From NCBI GenBank assembly GCA_034769895.1, contig CM068375.1:258571268-258635267 (forward strand): a stretch of DNA of 64,000 nt, written 5' to 3'. The translations under genes and the position numbers were made by a program. Under the pieces are notes generated by a model, which did no database searches, had not been told where the DNA came from, and saw nothing but the letters and a program-made list of their open reading frames with translations. The stretch comes from Magicicada septendecula. Its lineage: Eukaryota > Arthropoda > Insecta > Hemiptera > Cicadidae. Below are positions 12,681 through 23,548 of this stretch, one piece after another (within the stretch, counting starts at the first letter, position 1; each line of letters starts with the position of its first letter).

Positions 12681-13700
12681 CGTATGCAAAAACTGATTTG
12701 ATTCTGTGTGAATTTGCGCCAGTTATCGTTTTCCATAGAAAATACGCTTGATAAAAAACGTTGCAGGTAACCAACCCCTTCCCATCAACCGATCTACACC
12801 AAAACAATAGGTCTCGAGCACTCTACAACTCACGGCTGTATGCAAAAAATTATTTGATTCTGTTTGAATTTGCGGCTGTTATCGTTTGCCATAGAAAATA
12901 CCCTTGATAAAAAAAACGCTGCCGGTAAACTACCTCTTTCCGTTAACCGAACTTCACCAAAAACAGTAGGTCTTGAGAACTCCGAAATTTAGGGCTGTAT
13001 GCAAATAATCATTTGATTCTGTTTGAATTTACGGCTGTTGCGTTTGCCATAGGAAATACCCTTGTTAAAACATAAAACGTTACTGGTAAACTACCCCTTT
13101 CCCTTAACTGATATTCACCAAAAAATAGGTCTTGAGAACTCTACAATTCAGGGCTGTATGCGAAACATTATTTGATTCTGTTTGAATTTGCGGCTGTTAT
13201 CGTTTGCCAAAAAAAAATTTCCCTTGATAAAAAAAACCGTTGCCGGTAAACTACCGCTTTCCCTCAACCGATCTTCACCAAAAACAATAGGTCGTGAGTA
13301 CTCTACAAATCAGGCCTGTATGCAAAAAATTATTTGATTCTGTTTGAATTTGCGGCAGTTATCGTTTTCCATAGAAAAAAAATCTACACACAGACAGACA
13401 GACAGACACACACACAGACACTTTTCGGAAAACGACTTTTTTTCATGTTTTGAGTGTAGTACAATCAGAATCTGCAATAATCTCGAACACGATTTTTTTT
13501 GCCATCACCATGCTTCCATTTCCTTAAGGAATATGGAAGTAAAACGTTGCTAGTAAACTACCCCTTTCCTTTAACCGATCTTCACCAAAAACTATAGGTC
13601 TTGAGTACTCTACAAGTCAGGGCTGCATGCCAAAAAGTATTTGATTCTGTTTCAATTTGCGGCTGTTATCGTTTGCCATAGAAAAAAATCTATAGACAGA
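12595..13700 (-). repeat. ~160-bp satellite monomers, first orientation
   Basis: Monomers read with ACCGATCTTCACC on the plus strand and contain TTTGAATTTGCGGC and TATCGTTTGCCA. About six or seven diverged copies. From ~13,162 the stretch matches the left end of the 4,221-bp unit with several percent difference, so it is a degraded fourth unit. A (GACA)n/(CA)n microsatellite lies at ~13,392-13,420. Confidence 0.85.
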
Positions 13701-13739
13701 CAGACACATGGAAGTAACTGTACTCTCATCTTTTACTTG

Positions 13740-14640
13740 CATGTTCCATAAGGAAATGGAAGTATGGTGATGGCGAAAAAATCGTGTTGGCGATAAGGGC
13801 TGATTCTGATTGTACTACCATCAAAACATGAAAAAAAGTCATTTTTCGAAACGTGTCTGTGTGTCTATCTGTCTATAGAATTTTTTTTTTGGCAAACGAT
13901 AACTACCGCAAATTCAAACATAATCAAATAATTTTTTGCATACAGTTCTGAATTGTAGAGGAATCGAGGACTATTGAATTTGGTGCAGATCGGTTAAGGG
14001 GAATGGGTAGTTTACCAGCAACCTATTACGTTTTAACAAGATTAAAATACTTAATTTTTATAAATAATGTATCCTTAAAAGAAGGTCATAATAATCCACT
14101 GTAGAAAGGTAGATGAAATATCTATAAATGAAAAGGGTAGTTGAAGGGGAAGGTGATAATTTTCTATAAATTAAAATGGTAATTGATGAGGGAGGAAGTA
14201 AATTTTATAAGTTTTATATGTGTAATACGTTAATGACAACATAGAAGTAGTTTCTATGGAGACATTTCATTTCACTTTAACAAAATTATATTTTTTTCAT
14301 TTTAATTTAAATCTTATATGAGTGAAAACATATCGTTCCTGGCAGGCAAGCATATCTCAATTATGTAATGGTTACGTTCCCAAAGTTTTATTATTGTGAT
14401 TACTGCAATAAAAAGGCAGGCAGGACACACACACAATTCACGTTATTTCTGGCCTCACTCATTTTACTTCCATGTTCCATAAGGAAATGGAAGTATGGTG
14501 GTTAAGGCTGAAACAATAAGTGGAAAGAAGTAGTTTTTATGGAAACATTTCATTTTGTAAATGATTTTAAATATAAATCTTAAAACATATAAGTCATGTA
14601 TGGTTCTCCATACCGATATTTTCGAAAAGTGTCTGTGTGT
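13740..14640. repeat. Degraded fourth satellite unit, mosaic spacer
   Basis: 14,040-14,500 matches unit positions ~860-1,340, including the module with TTACTTCCATGTTCC. At ~14,500 it switches to sequence like unit positions ~3,950-4,075 (TATGGTTCTCCATACCGATA), then to a monomer array. These joins look like old recombination between paralogous parts of the unit. This copy lacks the Helitron. Confidence 0.75.
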
Positions 14641-16363
14641 CTATCTGTCTATAGATTTTTTTCTATGGCAAACGATAACAGCTGCAAATTCAAACAGAAT
14701 CAAATAATTTTTTGCATACAATCCTGAATTGTAGAGTTATCAAGACTTATTGTTTTTAGTGAAGATCGGTTAAGAGAAAGGGGTAGTTTACCAGCAACTT
14801 TTTTTTTAATCAAAGGTAATGTTTTAATGTGGCAAATGATAACAGCCGCTAATTCAAACAGAATCAAATAATGTTTTGTATACAGTCCTGAATTGTTGAG
14901 TTCTCAAGACCTATTGATTTTGGTGAAGATCGGTTAAGGGAAAGGGGTAGTTTACGAGCAACGTTTTTTTTAAATCAAAGGTAATGTTTTTCTATGGCAA
15001 ACGATAACAGCCGCTAATTCAAGCAGAATCAAATAATGTTTTGCATACAGTCCTGAATTGTAGAGTTCTCAAGACGTGTTGATTTTGGTTAAGATCGGTT
15101 AAGGGAAAGGTGTAGTTTACCAGCAACCTTTTATGTTTTAACAAGGGTATTTTTTATGGCAAACGATAACAGCCCCAAATTCAAACAGAATCAAATAATT
15201 TTTTGCATATAATCCTGAATTGTAGAGTTATCAAGACTTATTGTTTTTAGTGAAGATCGGTTAAGAGAAAGGGGTAGTTTACCAGCAACTTTTTTTTTTA
15301 ATCAAAGGTAATGTTTTAATATGGCAAATGATAACAGCCGCCAATTCAAACAGAATCAAATAATGTTTTGTATACAGTCCTGAATTGTAGAGTTCTCAAG
15401 ACCTATTGATTTTGGTTAAGATCGGTTAAGGGAAAGGGGTAGTTTACCAGCAACCTTTTATGTTTTAACAAGGGTATTTTCAATGGCAAACGATAACAGC
15501 CCCAAATTCATACAGAATCAAATGATTATTTGCATACGCCCTAAATTGTAGAGTTCTAAAGACTTGTTGTTTTTGGTGAAGATCGGTTAAGTGAAGGAGG
15601 TAGTTTACCAGCAACATTTTATGTTTTAACAAGGGTATTTTCTATGGCAAACGATAACAGCCGTAAATTCAAACAGAATCAAATAATTTTTTGCATACAG
15701 CCCTAATTTGTAGTGTACTCAAGGCCTGTTGTTTTTGGTGACGATCGGTTAAGGGAAAGGGGTAGTTTACCAGCAACGCTTTTTTATCAAGGGTAATTTT
15801 TTCTATGGCAAACGATAACAGCCGCAAATTCAAACAGAATCAAATAATGTTTTGCATACAGCCCTGAATTGTAGAGTTCTCAAGACCTGTTGGTTTTGGT
15901 GAAGATCGGTTAAGGGAATAGGGTAGTTTACCTACAACTTTTTATGTTTTAACAACGGTAATTTTTTCTATGACGAACGATAACTGCCGTAAATTCAAAC
16001 AGAATCAACTACTCTTTTGCATACCTTTTTGAATTATACAGAAATAAAGGTCTGTTTATTTTGTTGAAGATCGGTTAAGGGAAAGGAGTAGTTTACCAGC
16101 AACGTTTTATATTTTAACAAGGGTATTTTATGTGGCAAACGACAAGAGCCGCAAATTCAAACAGAATCAAATAATTGTTTGCATACAGCCCTGATTTGTA
16201 GAGTACTCAAGATCTATTGTTTTTGGTGAAGATCGGTTAAGGGAAAGGGGTTGTTTACCTGCACTGTTACTTCCATGTGACTGTCTGTCTATAGATTTTT
16301 TTTCTATGGCAAACGATAACAGCCGCAAATTCAGATAGAATCAAATAATGTTTTGCATACAGC
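14640..16363 (+). repeat. Array of ~11 satellite monomers (~160-166 bp), opposite orientation
   Basis: The motif CAAACGATAACAGCCGC or a variant recurs near 14,668, 14,834, 14,998, 15,160, 15,326, 15,487, 15,644, 15,809, 15,975, 16,136 and 16,299. Each monomer also carries a TGAAGATCGGTTAAG box and a GGGGTAGTTTACC box. Copies differ by several percent, so this part is not recently homogenised, unlike 1-11,587. The array stops inside a monomer at 16,363, where element A begins. Confidence 0.9.
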
Positions 16364-17246
16364 TGTGTAACATTGTGTAACATCTAAAATTGACCCCCCC
16401 TCTACACTCTCACATAAATTTGCATCCGTATTTTTCTCTGCCATTTCGACTAGGTTGTAAATTAATTTTAATTTACGTCTCTGTTAGGGGCGCCATTTGA
16501 AGTGCAACTCTTGATTTGATGATTAAAATATTTAAAATTGCGTTAGGCCTACCTTACCTTTATTTGGACGTCTATTGAAACAAACTTAAATCTTGACGTT
16601 CGTGTGCAAGTTAAACAAGGTGTCGTCTAGTGTACTCGGCAGAGAAAAATAGGTAAATGTAAATAACAAATACATATTTATAAATTCACATAAAACATTA
16701 TTTTATTTCGTTTTACTCTGTCATTCTTGTTAAGCCCCCACATCAACAATTTATCCCCGTTGTCTACATTTTGTATTCTTACACTCGAATTGATTATGGT
16801 CCGTTATTGGCCATTATTTAAAACAGGATCTGAAATATAGTTTAAAATAACTTCTATAACCTTATATTTACTTATTTAACTAGTTTATATCTACTTTAGA
16901 AGGCAACCCAGTTTGCTCATGCTCTCATTCATTCATTACACATTTTATATTATAAAGCGCTTTCTATTTAAATTTTCATAATTAGTACCGGTGTTGAATT
17001 CAGTTAAAATTGAAATGTTTTTGTCTGTTCAACTGCTTATATTATGTACTCATCCTTTCATCGCCGTCTCCACGTGGTTACACCATCACTGCTAACTTCC
17101 GATCTCTTTAACACACTCCGAAAATAAGTTAAACTGTTAATGTTTGTGAATTACGTCTGAAGGATCACTATTACATGATTTACTGCTGTTTTACATTAAA
17201 ATCACATGATTTACTGGTCGGCCGACCCTAATTTGCTCGAGCAATG

Positions 17247-17254
17247 TTTTTATA
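17247..17254 (-). promoter_or_regulatory. Possible TATA box of element A LTR
   Basis: TATAAAAA on the minus strand. It lies between a GACCG/CGGTC inverted repeat and two perfect 12-bp palindromes, TTGCTCGAGCAA (17,233-17,244) and GGTCGGCCGACC (17,216-17,227). Position and strand fit an LTR promoter for the minus-strand pol genes at 19.9-25.3 kb. Inferred from sequence only. Confidence 0.4.
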
Positions 17255-17659
17255 CGACCGCACGGTCTGATGCTGTTAGACGACTCATGCCAAAACCGAC
17301 ACTTCAAAATGGCCAAAAACTTTTTCATGCACGGCAACTTGGTCTGTGATTGGCTCCCATAGGGACCACGTGACACAACAAATATTTAACACTGGTTATA
17401 GTACATCCACTGTAACTGATCAACTAGCCGAGTACGTGATTATTCAACTGTACGGACAGGCACTTCCGCACGCTCCCACATTCCAGAGCATCAGAAACCG
17501 GTGCATGTTGATAGATTTTCTGGACCAACGTGTAAACGGGCGTTCCCTACAGGAATGTCTATTGTTACAGACTGAGGCCCGATCTGGGTAACTCCGCTGA
17601 GTCGCACTCACAATTAAATTAAAACCTATCACCCATTCTGTCCCGTTACAATACCACCC

Positions 17660-17699
17660 CAATGAGAGGCTTTCTGCCGAAACAGAAAAACTCTCATTG
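17660..17699. other. Strong stem-loop
   Basis: CAATGAGAG (17,660-17,668) pairs perfectly with CTCTCATTG (17,691-17,699), and inside it TTTCTG pairs with CAGAAA around a CCGAAA loop. This 9+6 bp stem is unlike its AT-rich surroundings. It could act in RNA from either strand of the candidate LTR. Confidence 0.6.
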
Positions 17700-18825
17700 C
17701 TAAACCCTAAGAGGATCAGTGAGGATATGGTGCCAACAACCCTCCTTTAATTCTTTAACACATCATGGGTAATCCACCCCCCTAGCTCGGCGACTATGGC
17801 TGTATCTGCACGACATTACTGGACTTCTCTGTTCGAGATCCCAACATTTCAACAACAAGTTCACATAAACATTTTATTTTTGTTTTAAAACCAAAATTCA
17901 ATCCCATTTTTCAACTTTTATTGGTTTGCTTGACGTTACTGTTTCAGCTCAAATGAAAGTATTTAAATTTTGTTCAAACAGTAAAAGAAATCTAAGTCAC
18001 TTACCAAAGATTTACATTGAAGTTAATTTACATCATTTCTTTACATTAATTAATTTAATCGCAATTTTCAAAAGTCAAATTGTTTTTTTTTTCAAAAATA
18101 GCTATTTTGTCAATTAACAAAAATAATTATTCAATCGTTTAATTAAATTGATTAACAAAAGAATTTATGAATCAATTATAAGAAACATACTACATCTCTA
18201 ACATCAGTCATCAGCTGATGTCTCTTTCCCAGGTGAATGACATTACTTCAATCATACGGAATACAACTAACACAAATACACAAAATTATACAATGTAAAA
18301 TATATAATACAGGTTTATAATTCCTACACTCTAACATAGTACAACATATAAAACATATAAATACCTTCCCTCCTAGAATTAATAGTTCAAAACAAATAAA
18401 TTCCTTTATCAAATTCTCATATAGAACAACACATTTAACCACTACATTAGAACAAATTATCTACTTGAAAATGTTAATTATCATAATACTTCTTAATTCG
18501 ACACAAAATCGTTCAATTATCTCATCAGATCCTCAACATAATTCATCTTAATATTCATTAATGCGTTACTACCTTTAGTAACCTCCTTCCACACGCACTA
18601 TGGCCCCTCTGGACTGTAGCGCCCAGTTGCTTCCACAAGGACTGAAGTTAGGGAGGAATTTTGTCATCTCCTGTCCTTGCTTCGGCCTTACATTTAAATT
18701 TCAGATATAATAATAACTGATTATATAGTCACAACCTTAAAACGGGTCTATCATCCTTTTATTTGTTCCCACGCGAACGGGTGATAGCCGCTGTTCCATA
18801 GTTCCGGGGATTTCCCCTTGAGTCA

Positions 18826-18838
18826 CCCCCCCCCCCGT
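18826..18838 (-). promoter_or_regulatory. Candidate polypurine tract of element A
   Basis: An 11-C run on the plus strand (18,826-18,836), i.e. ACGGGGGGGGGGG on the minus strand, directly upstream of TGACTC. Polypurine tracts prime plus-strand DNA synthesis and abut the 3' LTR. Element C has a similar G-rich tract at its own LTR edge. Confidence 0.5.
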
Positions 18839-19925
18839 TAATTTCAATTTCACACCAATTTTCAAGGCAACCAACCATGGTCAGTTTTACAATTTCTGTC
18901 CACAGCTGATTGTCGTCCAAAACCACGATCAGTGCTGGTGAAACAGCAATCGCCCGAAAAGGCGGGGAAATCTTGTTATTAACATGTTTTACACTTCATC
19001 ATTTCTTTATACACTGTACGTATTAAATTCACATATAATATAATATTATATAAGGTTGTACAGTGTATTTTACGCCCTATTTAGGCCTCCGATGATGGTA
19101 ACATGCTTTGATGTTACTCATCAACACTTACCGCTATCTACAGTGACACATGCCACCACTGCAATAGCCTATCTTATAACTAAACTTATGTCCTTCTTCA
19201 TTTACTAACACCACATTCCACAATTTATTTTCTCATCTGTTGACAACTAACAACCCCCCAAAATCACCCATTAAACTTGCACAATAACCAGCTTCTCATG
19301 AGCATACGAATAGTGAGTACCACAAAATATTTACTTGTTTACCTAAACTAATTCATTCATAATTTTACAATCTAGCACCAACTAATGATTTTACCATTAA
19401 TTACAATAAAAAAATTTACTCTCTCTCTCATTCATCCAAGCATGCTGTCTATCCACCTCCAAACCCATCTCTACAAAACACGTTTTGGTTAGAATACTGA
19501 AAATTTTTTAATTTGTAGATCATAATTTACAAATTACACTGGTAATATATATATGTGAAAATTGCCTCATTCTAATTTTATTTATTGCACTCTCTAGGGC
19601 AATTGTTTGTACGTGGGGTGGTGCCCATTTTATGCACCTTGAGTGTAAAAATATTTCTTCCACGTACCTTAGGGGCCCCCTCCCCGTTCAATAGTAGTCG
19701 AATTTCTAGTTGTTACCAATTTTGTGAAGCCGGACTATCATCGCTTTCACCACCAGATGGAAGTTCCGCCAACCATGGTCCGCCTCCAAAGTGCCAAAAC
19801 CCACGGTCAGGATTGGTAAGTTCGTGACCGCCCGAAAATGGGAGAGGATCCCTTCTCATTTAGTTATACAATAATCTGTGTTTATGTATCAAAATTTTAA
19901 TAACAAAAAAAATATACCTAACATC
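18839..19925 (-). other. Element A 3' noncoding region
   Basis: About 1.1 kb between integrase and the candidate polypurine tract. Two stretches (~18,850-18,985 and ~19,700-19,850) look like diverged copies of one sequence, sharing CCAATTTT, CCAACCATGGTC and CGCCCGAAAA in the same order. No coding domain recognised; no env-like gene seen. Confidence 0.5.
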
Positions 19926-21123
19926 ACTCAGCTAGATAATACTTCTTTAATTGGGTCACATTAACGTTCCTTTTATTTCTCGGGTTTGCAGGTCTACCAA
20001 AACATAAGCATTCTCCATTTTCACTTCACTAACCTCATAGGGACCGTCGTATAATAGGAAGAATTTTTTAATCTCTTTGTCCAAAGCTGATGATTGATCG
20101 TGATTTTTTATTAATACCAGTTACCCTACCTCATATTGGATGGGTGTCAAATTCCTGTCATGTCTTCTTTTACGCTGTTCAGCTTTACTCAAAAGCCACT
20201 CCTTTGCGATCACCAGTTTCCTCCCATGTGGTACCTCAGTCTGCTTTGGAAATTTTACCAGTTCCTCTATTAGGCGTGATGGCCTTCTCTGAAACATTAA
20301 CTCATGAGGGCTGTAACTAGTGGACTCATGTAAGCTACAGTTAATGTACCCTTCTATTTTGTCCACAAATGTGGCCCACAATGAATGTTTTTTGTGGCAT
20401 GAGGTTCTCAACATTCGCCCTAATACTCGCATAACACGCTCACTAGGATTTGATTGGGGATGATACACCGATGTATGTTTAATTAAAATGTTTTCCCAAC
20501 TTAATTTTTCCCTCCAAGTGTTGCTGGTAAACTGAGAACCATGATCCGACAATATTATTTTGGGTCTACCTACTTCAGTAATGTACTCACTGACTATCTT
20601 TCTAGCTAATACCAAGGAGGTAGCTTTTTTAATAGGGTAAATTTTACAAATTTGGTAAAAACATCTAGTACAACAAATAAATGATTCACCCCTCCTCGAC
20701 CTTTGGGTAGAGGGCCATATAAATCGACGGCAACTATTGCTAAAGGACTGTCTGGTATTACATGTTGCATTAAACCCTCCTGTTTACGATTATTTACTTT
20801 GGCTTTCTGACAAATTTCGCATGTTTTTAATATTTTACGCACGGTTTTTTCCATATTATTAAATTTACATGACTCTTTCAATATGTCACTGCATTTCTTG
20901 GGACCTACATTACCATACCTCAAATGACAATCTTTCACTACTTCAAGTATTATAACTTTAGGGATGCATACTTTCCAATCATCACCTTGTTCATTTGTAC
21001 GGTGAAATAAATGTTTATTATATAAACTAAAATGCTTTTCCCATTTGTTAGGTGTGTTGGGTATCCGATTTAAGGCTATTATAACTCTATCAAGTGCTGT
21101 ATCTCTTTCTTGTTCTGTTGCTA
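19926..21123 (-). pseudogene. Element A integrase region (Gypsy fossil)
   Basis: Minus-strand parts in order: a linker ending the RNase H region, an HHCC zinc-binding domain (CEICQKAK), an integrase core with the first Asp in AVDLYGPLPKG, the second in SDHGSQFTSN, the Glu in HPQSNPSERV, then a C-terminal GPY-type module (LLYDGPYEV). This enzyme joins element cDNA to host DNA. The region carries about two breaks. It is cut off from the rest of pol (23,549-25,336) by the 2.42-kb insertion G. Close in sequence to the pol of element D, so A and D belong to related Gypsy lineages. Confidence 0.85.
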
Positions 21124-21127
21124 GGTT

Positions 21128-23548
21128 TGCAACCCCTCTTTCAACCTTTTAGACTTTATAAAAAAAAAACCTGTTCATCTTTTTTTTTTTTTTTTTTTTT
21201 TTTTTTGAAAGAGGGCCCATTAGTTATTTAAAATTAGGCAAGAGCCTAGAGAAGCCAAAACTGCGCCGCTGGGTCCAGTATGACGGGACTTGCAATTAAA
21301 CTCGTTGTTAAGCAACAATAAAAATTTTATTCAGCCATTTCAAATAACATGTAAGTATCACTCCCAGTATACAATATACTTTTATAGAATTGAAAAAACT
21401 TCGTTACAAACTTTTACTCCCCTCCCTGTCATTACAGTCCTCTGAAAATATACACGTGTAATCTCATAAAATTAGAATATATGTAACATCAGCATAATAA
21501 TTTCTCCCAAATATAAATAAATAGAACATCAATCAATATAGTTACATAAATACACATAGCACACACATATCCATATACACACATATATATTACACACATG
21601 TTCACCTGGCAGGCAGCCCATATACATTTCACCATGCCGCCGAAGAATACAATCCTCAGTATCAGTGACCTAGACCCCCATCCCAAACTACTGTAAAAGG
21701 GTAAAGTGCCCAGCCTCCATAAAAAACTTTTCATAACCCAATCCATTAACCCGTCCGGGTATGACTGCTTGCAACCAATGAAATTATTACAATTATTCAA
21801 AATTTTAGAAAGGTTCCCCCAGATAGGAATGTGCCATCGCCAGGTCAACATGGCTGCACGGCCGTACAAAATGTATAACAGAATTTATGATTGGAAGTAA
21901 GAATCAATAGTGTACTCATATTAACAACTGAACTAGTAATACACTGGCTATGGCAGTAAAAGAAAATGAATGAAATTTCACTTATACTGAATTATTACAG
22001 AGTTAAGATAAATTTTATAAAATATATATATAATATCAATTTTAATAAAAAACTTTATAACATCAGCCCCTAATAAAACACATTTGAGGTGTTCACATAG
22101 AATTGGCTTGGACACAGGCGAGGCCATGCGCACCACCAGATCCAGCAACCTAAAACATGCTATAGACCTGTAGCTAACGGCACCAACAGGTGACGTCCAC
22201 AGGTTACAGCACCTCCCCAAACGTTTAAATCTACTAAAAAAACAAAACCCATATAGCTATGAATACCCTTAATCAATGCAAGCATAATTCAGCCCCCTAT
22301 AAATCAGTAATCTTAAGTCACACACACTTTTACCCTAAAAGAAACTTTCGCAGCAAAATTCGGTGACGCATGACCCCGTCCGGGCTCACACTTACTCAGG
22401 GGGGCTTAAGCCTTAGTAAAATACACTGACAAAATTTACAAGCACTAATTGTCTCGCTGGACTTGTGTACCAAACTTTAACTGGAGATGTTCCAGGAAGA
22501 GAATCAGATGTTCAACATTGTAGAGGCCAAAAAAAAATATATAAATGGGTTAAATGTCACCTGGTATAATCCGGCACAAAACCTGAGGTACTCATGATGT
22601 ATTGTCCATTTCTTCCTCCCGACGGCACAGACGGAGAATCACTCGTTTTAATGCCATTGGTGGCAGATGTTCGGCCACCAGCAGAAGTGAATCGGGAATC
22701 GTCTTAGGTCGGGAACCCTGAACAATTATATATATGGACAATTAATCAAATGTTACCTAATTCACAATCCCCTAGACTCCGGCATAATTCACACACTATC
22801 ACATGCTCAGATTAAAAGAAAATTTTGAAAATTTAAGAATGCACAGAAATGACCTTCAGTAAAAAAAATATAGAATTAAATGACTAGTATTTATAGATTG
22901 TTCGTCAACTTAATAATCACTTATTACAATTTCGAGATGAGTTGCAAACTTAAACAGGTTCATAGTACATATACAGTTTCATATACATCTACATTTAGTT
23001 AATAAAACATTCTCTTACGCCCCCCTTTGATTATAATGATATGATTATGATATAATTAGTAAAAATACACAGCCATAAGTACTTTATAAATACTTTAACT
23101 CAGCCAGTGTTAACTTTCAAGACATGCATAAACAGAATTTAACCCGCGCTTGCCACGTGTTGACTTTCGTATATATATCGCATTGCATCGGCATTAATTT
23201 AAGCTAAATTACAATTCTTTTATTAAATAATAAGTAAGTTACCTTGAACAGACTTACCGGAGAGTCGCGTAGTCGATTATCTAATCATGATAGATTTTAG
23301 CAGACAAAATTCAAACTGGTCGCCGCCGGGAGAGAGAATGGTTGATGCTGCGTTGGCTGCCTGACGAATACTGCACAGCGCAGTCACAGGAAAAATATTA
23401 CGTATCGCTCCCGACAGAGCGCGCGCGGATCGGCAACAAAGCATGTAGATAACAGCATAGACCCCGCTCAGATAATTAATACACAAACCCCGCAATGACA
23501 GTCACATAATTAACTGGGAAATAGCCGAGTATTCCAAAACTCGGCACA
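21128..23548. mobile_element. LTR-like insertion G (probable solo LTR) in element A
   Basis: A 2,421-bp insert starting TGCAACCCC and ending CTCGGCACA, bounded by a 4-bp direct repeat GGTT (21,124-21,127 and 23,549-23,552). It splits A's pol between RNase H and integrase. TG...CA ends plus a 4-bp duplication fit a solo LTR of a Gypsy-type element, though a short LTR element with unrecognised interior is possible. Contains a run of ~26 T near 21,181 flanked by inverted CCCTCTTTC/GAAAGAGGG, and a GC-rich patch near 23,320-23,430. No recognisable protein domain. Its right part (22,341-23,548) is repeated at 32,822-34,020. Confidence 0.65.

Larger units (their letters stand above)
16364..18825 (-). 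repeat. Candidate 3' LTR of Gypsy element A
   Basis: Starts TGTGTAACATTG exactly where the satellite monomer is interrupted and ends GAGTCA against an 11-C run. On the minus strand this reads polypurine tract, then TG...CA, as expected of the 3' LTR of a minus-strand element. A minus-strand TATA box at 17,247-17,254 falls about 1.6 kb into it, sensible for a U3/R border. Length ~2.46 kb, like the other long LTRs here. The matching 5' LTR is not in the window, so the ends are inferred. Contains a 40-nt hairpin at 17,660-17,699 and several 12-bp palindromes. No credible gene; small open frames are chance. Confidence 0.5.

Noticed and set aside
14640-16363. Regularly spaced repeats as a possible CRISPR array
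   Set aside because: The whole ~160-bp monomer is repeated with drift, there are no unique spacers, and the setting is eukaryotic satellite DNA.
17191-17662. Overlapping open frames in the GC-richer part of the A LTR as a possible host exon
   Set aside because: Frames on both strands, no splice-supported extension or domain; better explained as LTR promoter/leader.
21181-21206. Poly(T) run as the tail of a SINE or processed pseudogene inserted in G
   Set aside because: No target duplication immediately around it, no polyadenylation signal at the right distance, no tRNA-like boxes; the GGTT duplication defines a larger LTR-like insert instead.
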